Shown here: positions 18,014-27,267 of the stretch, one piece after another
Layout of the letters: each line of letters opens with the position of its first letter
Numbering within the stretch: position 1 is the first letter of the stretch
Source of the DNA: Palleronia pontilimi
Lineage (GTDB): Bacteria > Pseudomonadota > Alphaproteobacteria > Rhodobacterales > Rhodobacteraceae
Length of the DNA: 64,000 nt
Direction of reading: 5' to 3'
Assembly: GCF_016412875.1 (NCBI RefSeq)
Contig: NZ_JAEKPD010000007.1
Location: 62,001 to 126,000 of the forward strand
The notes under the pieces: generated by a model
Seen by the model: the letters and a program-made list of their open reading frames with translations, nothing else
Told to the model about the DNA's origin: nothing
Database searches by the model: none
Translations under genes and position numbers: made by a program

Positions 18014-19660
18014 ATGACTGCAACCTTGTCGGACCTGCCCTGGTGGAAGCGCGCGACCGGCTACCAGATCTATCCGCGCAGTTTCATGGACAGCGACGGC
18101 GACGGGGTGGGCGACATCCCCGGCATCGTGTCGCGGCTGGATCACCTGGCGGATCTGGGCGTGGGCTTCATCTGGCTCAGCCCGGTCTATGCCTCGCCCC
18201 AGCGCGACAACGGCTACGACATCAGCGACTACCGCGCGATCCATTCCGAATACGGCACGCTGGACGAATTCGACCGGCTGGTGGCCGAAGCGCGGGACCG
18301 CGGGATCGGCATCGTCATGGACCTGGTGGTCAACCATTCGTCCAGCGACCACGCGTGGTTCCAAGCCGCCGCAGCATCGCGCGACGCGCCCGAGCATGAT
18401 TACTACGTCTGGCGCCAGGGGCGCCCCGGCGGACTGCCGCCCACCGACCGGCAGGCCATCTTCGGCGGGCCCGCCTGGACTTATGTCGGCGCGGTGGATG
18501 CGTGGTACCTGCACCTTTTCAGCCCCGGCCAGCCCGATCTGAACTGGGACAATCCCGCGTTGCGCGCCGAGATCTGGGACATGATGCGCTGGTGGATCGA
18601 CCGCGGCATCGCGGGCTTCCGGATGGACGTGATCGACCTGATCGGCAAGGACGTGGATGCCGGGCATTTCGACGAAGGCCCGCATGTCTGGGACCGGCTG
18701 GACGAGATGCACGCCCAGGTTCTGGCCGGGCGGGACCTGCTGACCGTTGGCGAAAGCTGGGCGGTCAGCCGCGAGACCGTCGGGAACTACATCGGCAAGC
18801 CCGGTCCGCTGGCGATGATGTTCCATTTCGACCACGTGAAGCTGGGCTGGGACGACACGTTTCACAAATTCCGCCCGCGCGAGGTCACGCCGCTCATGCT
18901 GAAGCGCGAGATCATCGCCTGGCAGACGCATCTGCGGGACGACGGCTGGGACGCGCTGTTCCTGTCGAACCACGATCTGCCGCGGCAGGTATCGCGCTAC
19001 GGCGACGACGGCGCGGATCGGGTGGCCTCGGCCAAAGCGCTGGCGACGATGCTGCATCTGCTGCGCGGCACGCCGTTCATCTACCAGGGCGAAGAGATCG
19101 GCATGACGAACTTTCACGCGGCCAGCCTGTCGGACGTGGCCGACCTGGAGGTCCACGGCCAGTACGACGGCATGATGGCAGCCGGGCTCGATCACGCGAC
19201 CTTCATGGACGGGGTGAACCTGAACGGGCGCGACCATGCCCGGACGCCCATGCAGTGGGACGCGAGTGCATCGGCAGGGTTCACCGACGGGGTGCCGTGG
19301 ATGACGCCGAACCCGAATTACCCGGGTCTGAACGTGGCCCGCGACCGGGCCGATCCGGACGGGCTTTTCGCGCATTACCGCGCGCTGACCCAATTGCGGC
19401 GCGCGCATCCGCTGATCGTCGAAGGCGGCTTCCAGGCCCATCTGGAAGATCACCCGGCGGTCTTCGCCTTCACCCGCGGGCACCGCGAAAAGCGGCTGTC
19501 GGTGCTGGTCAACCTGACCGGCCAACCGCAAAGCCTGACGGTGCCCGATGCCATGTGCGGCGCCGGAAAGCCGCTGGTCTGCACCCACGACACGCGGCAC
19601 GGCCTTCAGGGCGACGTGCGGCTCGCCCCGTGGGAGGCCGTGGCGCTGCTTCGGGGCTAG
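18014..19660 (+). CDS. GH13 alpha-glucosidase / oligo-1,6-glucosidase-like
   Basis: This 548-residue cytoplasmic GH13 enzyme has the family's regions in order: DGDGVGDIPGIVSRLDHL (region of the calcium/GDG loop), MDLVVNHSSSDHAWF, FRMDVIDLIGKD with the nucleophile Asp, LLTVGESWAV with the acid Glu, and LSNHDLPRQ with the third Asp. It resembles alphaproteobacterial alpha-glucosidases (AglA type) that split oligosaccharides or sucrose-like sugars. There are no transporter genes beside it. It is followed by two tandem palindromes. Confidence 0.92.
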   Translation: MTATLSDLPWWKRATGYQIYPRSFMDSDGDGVGDIPGIVSRLDHLADLGVGFIWLSPVYASPQRDNGYDISDYRAIHSEYGTLDEFDRLVAEARDRGIGIVMDLVVNHSSSDHAWFQAAAASRDAPEHDYYVWRQGRPGGLPPTDRQAIFGGPAWTYVGAVDAWYLHLFSPGQPDLNWDNPALRAEIWDMMRWWIDRGIAGFRMDVIDLIGKDVDAGHFDEGPHVWDRLDEMHAQVLAGRDLLTVGESWAVSRETVGNYIGKPGPLAMMFHFDHVKLGWDDTFHKFRPREVTPLMLKREIIAWQTHLRDDGWDALFLSNHDLPRQVSRYGDDGADRVASAKALATMLHLLRGTPFIYQGEEIGMTNFHAASLSDVADLEVHGQYDGMMAAGLDHATFMDGVNLNGRDHARTPMQWDASASAGFTDGVPWMTPNPNYPGLNVARDRADPDGLFAHYRALTQLRRAHPLIVEGGFQAHLEDHPAVFAFTRGHREKRLSVLVNLTGQPQSLTVPDAMCGAGKPLVCTHDTRHGLQGDVRLAPWEAVALLRG

Positions 19661-19663
19661 GAC

Positions 19664-19683
19664 CGGACTCTTAGAAGAGTCCG
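19664..19683. repeat. near-perfect palindrome 1 after the glucosidase gene
   Basis: GGACTCTT and AAGAGTCC (with one more C-G pair outside) pair perfectly around the two bases AG, four bases past the stop codon. Confidence 0.75.
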
Positions 19684-19686
19684 TTT

Positions 19687-19708
19687 CCGGATTTTTCAAA
19701 AAATCCGG
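19687..19708. repeat. near-perfect palindrome 2 after the glucosidase gene
   Basis: CCGGATTTTT and AAAAATCCGG pair perfectly around CA, only four bases after the first palindrome. The pair lies between convergent glucosidase and panB genes and may terminate transcripts in both directions. Confidence 0.75.
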
Positions 19709-19762
19709 CGCCCGGCCCAAGGGTCGCGCTGCGTGTCGGGGGTATTCAGCGGCCGGTCGGTG

Positions 19763-20596
19763 TCAGGCCGACGGTGCCTTCGTCTTGTAAACCTGGTCGT
19801 CCGTGGGGAAGCTGCGGTCGCGCACCTCGGCGGCATAGGCCTTGACCGAATTCTCGATCTCGGCGGCCAGGTTGCCGTAAACCTTCACGAATTTCGGTGG
19901 ACGCGCGTTCAGGCCCAGCATGTCTTCGAGCACCAGGATCTGCCCGTCGCAGTTCGCCGATGCGCCGATGCCGATGGTGGGGATATCCACGGCCGCGGTG
20001 ATCTTGTCGGCCAGCGGCTCGACCACGCCTTCCACGACCACCGCGAAGGCGCCCGCCTCGGCCACCGCCTGCGCGTCCTCGATGTGCAGCGGCCAGCTGT
20101 CCTCGTCGCGGCCTTGGGTCTTGAAGCCGCCCAGCGTGTGGCTGCTTTGCGGGGTGAGGCCGATATGGGCCATCACCGGGATGCCGCGCTGGGTCAGGAA
20201 ATGGATCGTCTCGGCCATGCGCGTGCCGCCTTCGAGCTTCACCGCGCCGCACTGGGTTTCCTTCATGATGGTGGCCGCGTTGCGGAAGGCCATGTTCGGG
20301 CTTTCCTCGTAGCTGCCGAAGGGCATGTCCACCACGATCAGCGCGCGTTGCGTGCCCCGCACCACCGCGCGGCCATGCATGATCATCAGTTCCATGGGCA
20401 CGCCCACGGTCGTCTCCATCCCGTGCATCACCATGCCCAAGCTGTCGCCCACCAGGATGAAATCGGCGTACTTGTCCACGATCGCCGCCGTGTGCGCGTG
20501 GTACGAGGTCAGCGACACGATGGGATCGCCCCCCTTGCGCGCGGCGATCTGGGGCGCCGTCATGCGGCGGACGGGCTTCGGGGCTTCGGTGCTCAT
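19763..20596 (-). CDS. panB: 3-methyl-2-oxobutanoate hydroxymethyltransferase
   Basis: PanB (277 residues) makes ketopantoate from 2-oxoisovalerate and methylene-tetrahydrofolate, the first step to pantothenate. Signatures are [35 protein letters not shown] with the metal-binding Asp, [18 protein letters not shown] and [20 protein letters not shown]. It lies nine bases after panC on the minus strand, forming a panC-panB operon. Confidence 0.96.
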   Translation of the reverse strand: MSTEAPKPVRRMTAPQIAARKGGDPIVSLTSYHAHTAAIVDKYADFILVGDSLGMVMHGMETTVGVPMELMIMHGRAVVRGTQRALIVVDMPFGSYEESPNMAFRNAATIMKETQCGAVKLEGGTRMAETIHFLTQRGIPVMAHIGLTPQSSHTLGGFKTQGRDEDSWPLHIEDAQAVAEAGAFAVVVEGVVEPLADKITAAVDIPTIGIGASANCDGQILVLEDMLGLNARPPKFVKVYGNLAAEIENSVKAYAAEVRDRSFPTDDQVYKTKAPSA

Positions 20597-20605
20597 GGAC
20601 GGTCC

Positions 20606-21436
20606 TCAGGGCTGTATCACGCGGTTGTCGATCAGTAGCACATCGCCGAAACGCACGGCCAGCAGGATGACCACGGGCTGGTCCGGCGTGCCCGTGACGG
20701 GGGCGAGCGTTTCGGCGTCGCGGATGTCGATGGACGCGATATCGGCGCCCTCGGCGCGCTGCAGCCGGTCGCGCACCAGCTTGCGCATCTTGCCCACCGA
20801 CACGCCCACATGGCCCTGCGCCGCGTTCAGCGCGTCGTTCAGGGCAGGGGCGGCGGCGCGGTGTTCGGGCGTCAGGCGCACGTTGCGCGACGACATGGCC
20901 AAGCCATCCGCCTCGCGCATGGTGGGCACGCCGACGATGCGCACCGGCACGTCCAGGTCGCGCACCATGGTGCGGATGACGCACAGTTGCTGGTAGTCCT
21001 TCTGCCCGAAGAACGCGGCGTCGGGCTGGGCCAGGTTCAGCAGCTTCGTCACCACCGTCGCCACGCCGCGGAAATGGCCCGGCCGGATGCGGCCGATCAG
21101 GATGCGCGCCAGGTGCGTCGTCTCGACGATGGTCTGGGCAGTCTCGTCGTACATCTCGTCGGCGCTGGGCATGAAGACCGCGGCGATACCTTCGGCTTCG
21201 AGCAGGCCAAGGTCCCGCTCGGCGGTGCGGGGATAGGTGGCGAGGTCTTCGTTGGGCCCGAACTGCGACGGGTTCACGAAGATGGTGGCCACGGTGTGAT
21301 CCGTCTCGGACAGCGACCGGCGCACGAGGCTCAGATGCCCGTCATGCAGGGCCCCCATGGTCGGCACCAATCCCACCGTGCCGTCCAGCGCCGCACGGGC
21401 CGTGCGCAACTCCTGCTTGGTGCGACAGATCTTCAT
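20606..21436 (-). CDS. panC: pantothenate synthetase
   Basis: PanC (276 residues) condenses pantoate and beta-alanine with ATP. The nucleotidyl-transfer motifs are VPTMGALHDGHLSLVRRS (HIGH-type), FVNPSQFGPNEDL, FGQKDYQQLCVI and the KMSKS-like MSSRNVRLTPE. It is the first gene of the panC-panB operon and divergent from a Hint-domain gene, with 199 bases between. Confidence 0.96.
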   Translation of the reverse strand: MKICRTKQELRTARAALDGTVGLVPTMGALHDGHLSLVRRSLSETDHTVATIFVNPSQFGPNEDLATYPRTAERDLGLLEAEGIAAVFMPSADEMYDETAQTIVETTHLARILIGRIRPGHFRGVATVVTKLLNLAQPDAAFFGQKDYQQLCVIRTMVRDLDVPVRIVGVPTMREADGLAMSSRNVRLTPEHRAAAPALNDALNAAQGHVGVSVGKMRKLVRDRLQRAEGADIASIDIRDAETLAPVTGTPDQPVVILLAVRFGDVLLIDNRVIQP

Positions 21437-21635
21437 GGGCGCGCTCCGGCTTGGCCTGTCCTCGGCGATTTAGATGATTTTCCAATGGCTTCCAACGCGA
21501 AACGGCGTTGCAACCTGACGGCGATTGTGACGGGGGCGCCACAGCCCTGCCGCCACGTTATCCGGGCAGGATGAAGTTGCGCCACGAATATGCTAGAAAA
21601 CACTCAATAAAAACAAGATTTGGGCAGGCTTCATA

Positions 21636-22700
21636 GTGGTGAAAGCGTCGAAGACGTTCGTCATCGCATGGTCTCAGACGGAAATTGACGGCGTGGCGGG
21701 GCTTCCGGTGGAAGCGCTCTCGGCCGGAATCGGCTGGTCCTGGACCGGCGAGGCGGTGTGTATTGACGGTTCGAACGATATTCTGGTCCTCACCGGGGCC
21801 GAAGGAAGCGACGATCTGCGGCAAAGGGCATCGCGCGCTGCGCATCGCGTGCTGCGGCGCGCAAGTGTCGATCTCGCTCGGCAGTCGCCCTGCGACGACG
21901 GCGATGCCCGCATCGAGCGCGACTTCACGGTTACCGATGGCACGCGACGGTTCCGCGTCGCGCTGATCGACACGGCCCGCGCCGCCCGCCCGCTGCTGAT
22001 GTTCACCGATGCGGTCCCGCCCCGCGACCGCGAGCTCTGGGTCGTCACACCGCCGCGCAACCGGCGCGCCCGGCTGGTGGCGCGCAGCGACAGCGTCATC
22101 TGCTTCGTGCGCGGCACCCGGCTGCGGACCCCCGGTGGCTATGTCGCGGTCGAGGACCTGATGCCGGGCGACCGGCTTTCTACCCGCGACGACGGCCCGC
22201 AACAGGTCCAGTGGATCGGCCGACGCCACCTGTCGGGCGCGCGCCTGGCCGCCGATCCGCAATTGCGCCCGGTCCGCATCCGCAGCGGTGGCTTGGGCGG
22301 CCGCGATCCGCGCGGCGATCTTCTGGTGTCGCCCCGCCACCGGCTGCTGCTGCGGGGCAAACTGGCGGACGCCCTGTTTCGCACCCCCGAAGTGCTGGTC
22401 GAGGCCAAGGACCTGCTAAACGACCGCTCGATCACGGTCGACCATGGGGCGCGGTCGGTCGACTATTTCCACGTCCTGCTGCCCCGCCACCAGGTCGTCT
22501 GGGCCAACGGCGTGGCCAGCGAAAGCTTCCACCCCGCCCATGCCGGCCTGGACGAGCTGGACGCGCAGCAGGCGGAGGCGCTGGAGCGTGTCGTGCCCGG
22601 CCTGACCCAGCGGCCCGGCCTTTACGGCGACAGCGCGCGGCGCAGGCTTAGCGGCGCCGAGGCGGCGATCCTTCTGAGCGAGCAGCGCCTGGCCGGTTGA
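21636..22700 (+). CDS. Hint-domain protein 1
   Basis: This 354-residue protein has an unknown N-terminal half and a C-terminal Hint (Hint_2) domain. The Hint start is [20 protein letters not shown] with Cys156 at the expected nucleophile place, then [31 protein letters not shown] provides the block-F-like His region. Such stand-alone Hint domains in Rhodobacteraceae are related to autoprocessing domains of inteins and hedgehog proteins, but no splicing is implied. GTG is used as start (two in tandem). The leader is unusually A+T-rich. Its stop codon lies inside the rpsD promoter. Confidence 0.82.
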   Translation: MVKASKTFVIAWSQTEIDGVAGLPVEALSAGIGWSWTGEAVCIDGSNDILVLTGAEGSDDLRQRASRAAHRVLRRASVDLARQSPCDDGDARIERDFTVTDGTRRFRVALIDTARAARPLLMFTDAVPPRDRELWVVTPPRNRRARLVARSDSVICFVRGTRLRTPGGYVAVEDLMPGDRLSTRDDGPQQVQWIGRRHLSGARLAADPQLRPVRIRSGGLGGRDPRGDLLVSPRHRLLLRGKLADALFRTPEVLVEAKDLLNDRSITVDHGARSVDYFHVLLPRHQVVWANGVASESFHPAHAGLDELDAQQAEALERVVPGLTQRPGLYGDSARRRLSGAEAAILLSEQRLAG

Positions 22701-22724
22701 CACCGCGCGGCACCCCCGTATAAG
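22697..22724 (+). promoter_or_regulatory. strong sigma-70-type promoter of rpsD
   Basis: TTGACA (22697-22702), a 16-base spacer and TATAAG (22719-22724) form a near-consensus promoter overlapping the stop codon of Hint protein 1. It leaves a leader of about 105 bases before rpsD. Confidence 0.75.
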
Positions 22725-22836
22725 GCGCGCTTCATTGGTGTTGGCGGCCCCCGCAAGGGACAGCCTGTCGGCCGGGGATCGCAAGGCCCGCGGCAAAGGA
22801 CAACGCCCTTTTGACACGACCAAAAGGAGATCAGCC

Positions 22837-23457
22837 GTGACCAAACGCACGTCTGCCAAGTACAAGCTCGACCGCCGCATGGGCGAAAACATCTGGGGTC
22901 GCCCCAAGTCGCCCGTCAACCGCCGCGAATACGGTCCCGGCCAGCACGGCCAGCGCCGCAAGGGCAAGATGTCGGATTTCGGCATCCAGCTGCGCGCCAA
23001 GCAAAAGCTTAAGGGCTATTACGGCGACCTGACCGAAAAGCAGTTCCGCCGCATCTTCGCCGAAGCCGAGCGGGTGCGCGGCGATACCGGCGAGAACCTG
23101 ATCGGCCTGCTGGAAAAGCGCCTGGATGCCGTGGTCTATCGCGCCAAGTTCGTGCCCACCATCTTCGCCGCCCGCCAGTTCGTGAACCACGGACACGTCA
23201 CGGTGAACGGCCAGCGCGTCAACATCCCGTCCTACCGCGTGAAGGAAGGCGACGTGATCGAGGTGCGCCAGAAGTCCAAGCAACTGGCCATCGTGCTGGA
23301 AGCCGCGGGCCTGCCCGAGCGGGACGTGCCCGACTACCTGGATGTCGATCACTCGAAGATGACCGCCACCTTCACCCGCGTGCCGGGCCTGGGCGACGTG
23401 CCCTACCCGGTGCAGATGGAGCCGAACCTGGTCATCGAATACTACGCCCAGAACTAG
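22837..23457 (+). CDS. rpsD: 30S ribosomal protein S4
   Basis: S4 (206 residues) nucleates 16S rRNA assembly and is often an autogenous translational repressor. It has the N-terminal [18 protein letters not shown] and the S4 RNA-binding domain [20 protein letters not shown] with [16 protein letters not shown]. The start is GTG with AAGGAG seven bases upstream; the earlier in-frame ATG is not S4-like. It stands alone between a strong promoter and terminator. Confidence 0.97.
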   Translation: MTKRTSAKYKLDRRMGENIWGRPKSPVNRREYGPGQHGQRRKGKMSDFGIQLRAKQKLKGYYGDLTEKQFRRIFAEAERVRGDTGENLIGLLEKRLDAVVYRAKFVPTIFAARQFVNHGHVTVNGQRVNIPSYRVKEGDVIEVRQKSKQLAIVLEAAGLPERDVPDYLDVDHSKMTATFTRVPGLGDVPYPVQMEPNLVIEYYAQN

Positions 23458-23484
23458 GGCGCAGCGCCAGTGCAGTTTCGGATC

Positions 23485-23513
23485 AGGCCGCCCCGCTTCG
23501 GGCGGCCTTTTTC
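23485..23513 (+). terminator. intrinsic terminator of rpsD
   Basis: AGGCCGCCC and GGGCGGCCT pair perfectly around CGCTTC, followed by a T run, 27 bases past the rpsD stop. Confidence 0.9.
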
Positions 23514-23636
23514 GTGGGCGATTCCGCGCCCTCTATACCCCGTGCCCGACCGCGTCAAAAACGCGGTCGCGGCCACATGCGGCTGGTCAGGTGCGAGGTG
23601 GGACGTTAGAAGGCGCAGGAAAGAGGAAAGCAGCCC

Positions 23637-24725
23637 ATGTCACACGCGATAGAGCCCAAGGCGGGCATCCTTGAAATCAGCCCTTACCAGGGCGGCGCAA
23701 GCCACGTCGAAGGCGTGTCCGACGTGGTGAAGCTGTCGTCCAACGAAAACCCCCTGGGCCCGCCCGAATCCGCGCGCGAGGCCCTGCGCCGCACCGCCCA
23801 CCTGCTGCACCGCTACCCGTCCAGCGACCACGCCAGCCTGCGCCAGGCCATCGGCGAGGTCCACAAGCTCGACCCCGAGCGGCTGATCTGCGGCGCGGGC
23901 AGCGACGAGATCATCTCGATGATCTGCCAGGCCTATACCGGTCCGGGCACCGAGGTGATCCACACCGAGCACGGCTTCGCCATGTACCGCATCAGCGCGC
24001 TGGCCTCGGGCGCGACGCCCGTCGAGGTGCGCGAGCACGAGCGCAAGGTCGACGTGGACGCGATCCTCGACGCCGTCAGCTTCCGCACGCGGCTGGTCTT
24101 CGTGGCCAACCCCGCCAATCCCACCGGCACGATGCTGGGCAACAACGAGCTGGGCCGTCTGGCCGCCGAGCTGCCCGACCACGTGCTGCTGGTGCTCGAC
24201 GGCGCCTATGCCGAATATGTCGAAGGCTACGATGGCGGCGCCAAGCTGGTGGACAAGCGCGAGAACGTCGTGATGACGCGCACCTTTTCCAAGATCTACG
24301 GGCTGGGCGGGTTGCGCGTCGGCTGGGCCTACGCCCCCGCCCACGTGATCGACGTGCTCAACCGGGTGCGCGGCCCCTTTAACGTGGGCGAGCCGCAGCT
24401 TGCCGCCGCCGAAGCCGCCGTGCGCGACCGCGAATTCGTCGAGCGCAGCCGCGCCGAGAACTCGCGGATGCGGACGTGGCTGGCCAAGGCGCTGGCCGAG
24501 CTGGGCGTCATGTCCGACACGTCCACGGCGAATTTCGTGCTGGCGCGTTTCGACAACGAGGCCGAGGCCAACGCCTGCGAAGACCACCTGCGCGCCGAAG
24601 GCCTGCTGGTGCGCCGGGTGGCGGGCTACAAGCTGCCCAATTGCCTGCGCATCACCGTCGGCGACGAGGCGTCGTGCCGCCGGGTCGTCCATTCCATCGC
24701 CCAGTTCAAGGGCCAGGACGGGTGA
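23637..24725 (+). CDS. hisC: histidinol-phosphate aminotransferase
   Basis: This 362-residue PLP aminotransferase has [49 protein letters not shown] and the PLP Lys in [19 protein letters not shown]. HisC enzymes beside a prephenate/arogenate dehydrogenase in alphaproteobacteria often act on both imidazole acetol phosphate and aromatic keto acids. It overlaps the next gene as GTGA. Confidence 0.93.
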   Translation: MSHAIEPKAGILEISPYQGGASHVEGVSDVVKLSSNENPLGPPESAREALRRTAHLLHRYPSSDHASLRQAIGEVHKLDPERLICGAGSDEIISMICQAYTGPGTEVIHTEHGFAMYRISALASGATPVEVREHERKVDVDAILDAVSFRTRLVFVANPANPTGTMLGNNELGRLAAELPDHVLLVLDGAYAEYVEGYDGGAKLVDKRENVVMTRTFSKIYGLGGLRVGWAYAPAHVIDVLNRVRGPFNVGEPQLAAAEAAVRDREFVERSRAENSRMRTWLAKALAELGVMSDTSTANFVLARFDNEAEANACEDHLRAEGLLVRRVAGYKLPNCLRITVGDEASCRRVVHSIAQFKGQDG

Positions 24726-25636
24726 GCCAACTCTACGACCGGGTGGCGCTGATCGGGCTGGGCCTGATCGCGGGCTCGATGGCGCTGGCGATGAAGCGCG
24801 CGGGTCTCGCGGGAGAAATCGTCGGCACCGCGCGGTCGGGAGAAACCCGCGACATCGCTCTGGCGCGGGGCCTCTGCGACCAGGTCTTCGACACCGCGGC
24901 CGACGCCGTGGCGGGCGCCGACCTGGTGGTGCTGGCCGTGCCGGTGGGCGCCATGGCCAGCGTCGCGGCCGAGATCGGGCCGCACCTGCAGGCGGGCGCC
25001 ACGGTCACCGACGTGGGCTCGGTCAAGCGCGCGGTGATCGACGCGGTGGCGCCGCATATCCCCGACGGCGTGATCTTCATTCCGGGCCACCCGCTGGCGG
25101 GCACCGAGCAATCCGGCCCGGACGCGGGCTTCGCCGAGCTCTTCGACGGCCGCTACACGCTGCTCATCGACGAGGGCGTCGAGGCCGAGCCGCTGGAGCG
25201 GCTGGCGACGCTCTGGCGCGGCATGGGCGCCCATGTGGACGTGATGGATGCCGACCACCACGACCTGGTGCTCGCCGTGACCAGCCATTCGCCGCACCTG
25301 ATCGCCTATACCATGGTGGGCGTGGCCGACGACCTGAGCCGCGTCACCGACAGCGAGGTCATCAAGTATTCCGCCGCCGGTTTCCGCGACTTCACCCGCA
25401 TCGCGGCCAGCGACCCGGTGATGTGGCGTGACGTGTTCCTGAACAACAAGGATGCGACGCTGGAAATCCTGGGCCGGTTCACCGAAGAACTCTTTGCCCT
25501 TCAACGCGCCATCCGAACCGGAGACGGGGACATGCTGCACGACTACTTCACCCGCACCCGCGCCATCCGCCGCGGCATCGTCGAGGCCGGACAGGACACC
25601 GGCGCGCCCGATTTCGGGCGGGGGCCGAAGCCATGA
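24722..25636 (+). CDS. tyrC: prephenate/arogenate dehydrogenase
   Basis: This 304-residue NAD(P)-dependent dehydrogenase acts in tyrosine synthesis. The Rossmann loop is [20 protein letters not shown], then [15 protein letters not shown] and [19 protein letters not shown] with the catalytic His, and [12 protein letters not shown]. The start is the GTG overlapping the hisC stop; the longer frame upstream is inside hisC. Whether it prefers arogenate or prephenate cannot be read here. Confidence 0.92.
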   Translation: MSQLYDRVALIGLGLIAGSMALAMKRAGLAGEIVGTARSGETRDIALARGLCDQVFDTAADAVAGADLVVLAVPVGAMASVAAEIGPHLQAGATVTDVGSVKRAVIDAVAPHIPDGVIFIPGHPLAGTEQSGPDAGFAELFDGRYTLLIDEGVEAEPLERLATLWRGMGAHVDVMDADHHDLVLAVTSHSPHLIAYTMVGVADDLSRVTDSEVIKYSAAGFRDFTRIAASDPVMWRDVFLNNKDATLEILGRFTEELFALQRAIRTGDGDMLHDYFTRTRAIRRGIVEAGQDTGAPDFGRGPKP

Positions 25637-26253
25637 GGGCGGTGGCCTTGCTGTTGGCCGTGGCGCTGGCGCTGACCTCGTGCGGCCGCGTCACCGACAT
25701 GGTCAGCCGCAAGAACGTGGCCGATCTGCCCGGCATGGCGCTTTGCGGCGACCCGGCGATCCGCGGCGAAGTGCTGCCGCCGATCGACGATGCGGGGGTC
25801 TGCGGCATCGACGACCCGGTGCGGGTCAGCAGCGTGTCGGGCGTGGTGCTGTCGCAATCGGCGATGCTGGATTGCTCGGCGGCCCGCAGCCTGCGCCAAT
25901 GGGTCGACGGCGTGGCGAAACCCGCCGTGGGCAGGCGCGGCGGCGGCCTGTCGGGACTGCGCGTGGCCGCGCATTACGCCTGCCGCACCCGCAACAACCA
26001 GAGCGGCGCGAAAGTGTCCGAGCATGGCAAGGGCCGCGCCATCGACATCTCGGCCATCTCGCTGAAGGACGGCGAGACGATCACCGTGCTCGACCATTGG
26101 TCGACGCTCCGGCGCGGGCGGCTTCTGCGCAAGCTGCACGGCGGGGCCTGCGGCCCGTTCGGCACCGTGCTGGGCCCGAAATCCGACCGCTTCCACCGCG
26201 ATCACTTCCATTTCGACACGGCCAGCTACCGCTCGGGGCCCTATTGCCGCTGA
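25633..26253 (+). CDS. extensin-like family lipoprotein
   Basis: This 206-residue protein has a lipobox (LALTSCG) and an extensin-like C-terminal domain (PF06904): CSAARSLRQWVDGVAKPAVG, SEHGKGRAIDISAISLKDGE, then KSDRFHRDHFHFDTA. The final His-rich block resembles D,D-peptidase-like metal sites, so a cell-wall role is plausible. Its ATG overlaps the tyrC stop (ATGA), so it is the third gene of this operon. Confidence 0.88.
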   Translation: MRAVALLLAVALALTSCGRVTDMVSRKNVADLPGMALCGDPAIRGEVLPPIDDAGVCGIDDPVRVSSVSGVVLSQSAMLDCSAARSLRQWVDGVAKPAVGRRGGGLSGLRVAAHYACRTRNNQSGAKVSEHGKGRAIDISAISLKDGETITVLDHWSTLRRGRLLRKLHGGACGPFGTVLGPKSDRFHRDHFHFDTASYRSGPYCR

Positions 26254-26262
26254 AACTGCTAC

Positions 26263-27195
26263 TCAGGCCTCGGTGAAGCGCGCCAGAAGCAGCGCCTCGG
26301 GCCGCGACGCCACGGTGGACCGGGTGGCGCGGCCTTCCACCGCGCGCGCCAGTTCGGGAAAGATCGACAGGATCTCGGCACGCTGGTCGCGGGTCAGCGC
26401 CTTCAGCCCCATCTCGCCCAGATACAGGCTTTCGCTCTGCAGATCGGCGGTGAAGACCACGTCGTGCGCGTCCAGCATGATGTGGAAATACTCGACCGTG
26501 TCGCCCTCCGTCTCCCGCGTGATCGCGTCCCCGTCGACCAGGTGGATCGCGGGCACCAGCACCTCCATCATGCCGCAGTAAAGCTCGGCCCGGTGCCCGT
26601 CGACCAGGATCCGGTGCTGGGGCGACACGGCGATGTCGCGCGACGGCACGCCCGCGCGCAACGCGCCCGCCTGCAGCCGCACCGGCCGGTTGCGCGGCGT
26701 GGCGGGCATGATCGAATGGCCGATCCAGCGGATTTCCTGGTAGCCGCCGTGGCGGGTCAGCACCTCGTCGCCCACGTCGAGATCCTCGATCATCCGCTCG
26801 CCCTGCCGCGTCAGGATCGGCGTGCCGCGGGTGAAGCAGGGCAGGGTGGCCTCGTCCAGCTGGACGCTGCCGGTCAGCCGTCCCGACGCGTTCGGGAAGT
26901 CGGGCAGCACGAAATAGATCTGCCCCCCCGACGACAGCAGCAGGTAATCGGGCGGGTCGTCGGCCGAGAATTCGTCGAAGTTGCGGAAGAAGTTGTTGTT
27001 GCGCGTGTCCGACACGCTGCCGCGCGACACGATGCTGTAGGGCTGCGTGGTCGCGCCGCCATCCAGGCTCAGCGTGTTGCCGCTCAGGATGTCGCCGTCG
27101 ATGGTGATCCGCACGTCGCCCAGACTGTCCGTGGTCTGGAAACGAAAGGGGCCATTTGTCCGTACTGTCCCCGTTACACTGTTGAATGTCGCCAT
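26263..27195 (-). CDS. Hint-domain protein 2
   Basis: This 310-residue protein has a beta-rich N-terminal half (SLGDVRITIDGDILSGNTLS, then ADDPPDYLLLSSGGQIYFVL) and a Hint_2 domain starting at Cys120: LPCFTRGTPILTRQGERMIE and DLDVGDEVLTRHGGYQEIRW. SPQHRILVDGHRAELYCGM follows. The late VEYFHIMLDAHDVVFTADL matches the equivalent part of Hint protein 1 ([19 protein letters not shown]), so they are paralogues. It is monocistronic and convergent with the extensin-like gene. Confidence 0.85.
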   Translation of the reverse strand: MATFNSVTGTVRTNGPFRFQTTDSLGDVRITIDGDILSGNTLSLDGGATTQPYSIVSRGSVSDTRNNNFFRNFDEFSADDPPDYLLLSSGGQIYFVLPDFPNASGRLTGSVQLDEATLPCFTRGTPILTRQGERMIEDLDVGDEVLTRHGGYQEIRWIGHSIMPATPRNRPVRLQAGALRAGVPSRDIAVSPQHRILVDGHRAELYCGMMEVLVPAIHLVDGDAITRETEGDTVEYFHIMLDAHDVVFTADLQSESLYLGEMGLKALTRDQRAEILSIFPELARAVEGRATRSTVASRPEALLLARFTEA

Positions 27196-27267
27196 GAAGC
27201 GCCCTCGGCCATGGAAGTTACCATGACCAAGAACGCTTCACCCAAAGTTGTCGCTCGTCAAGCGTGG

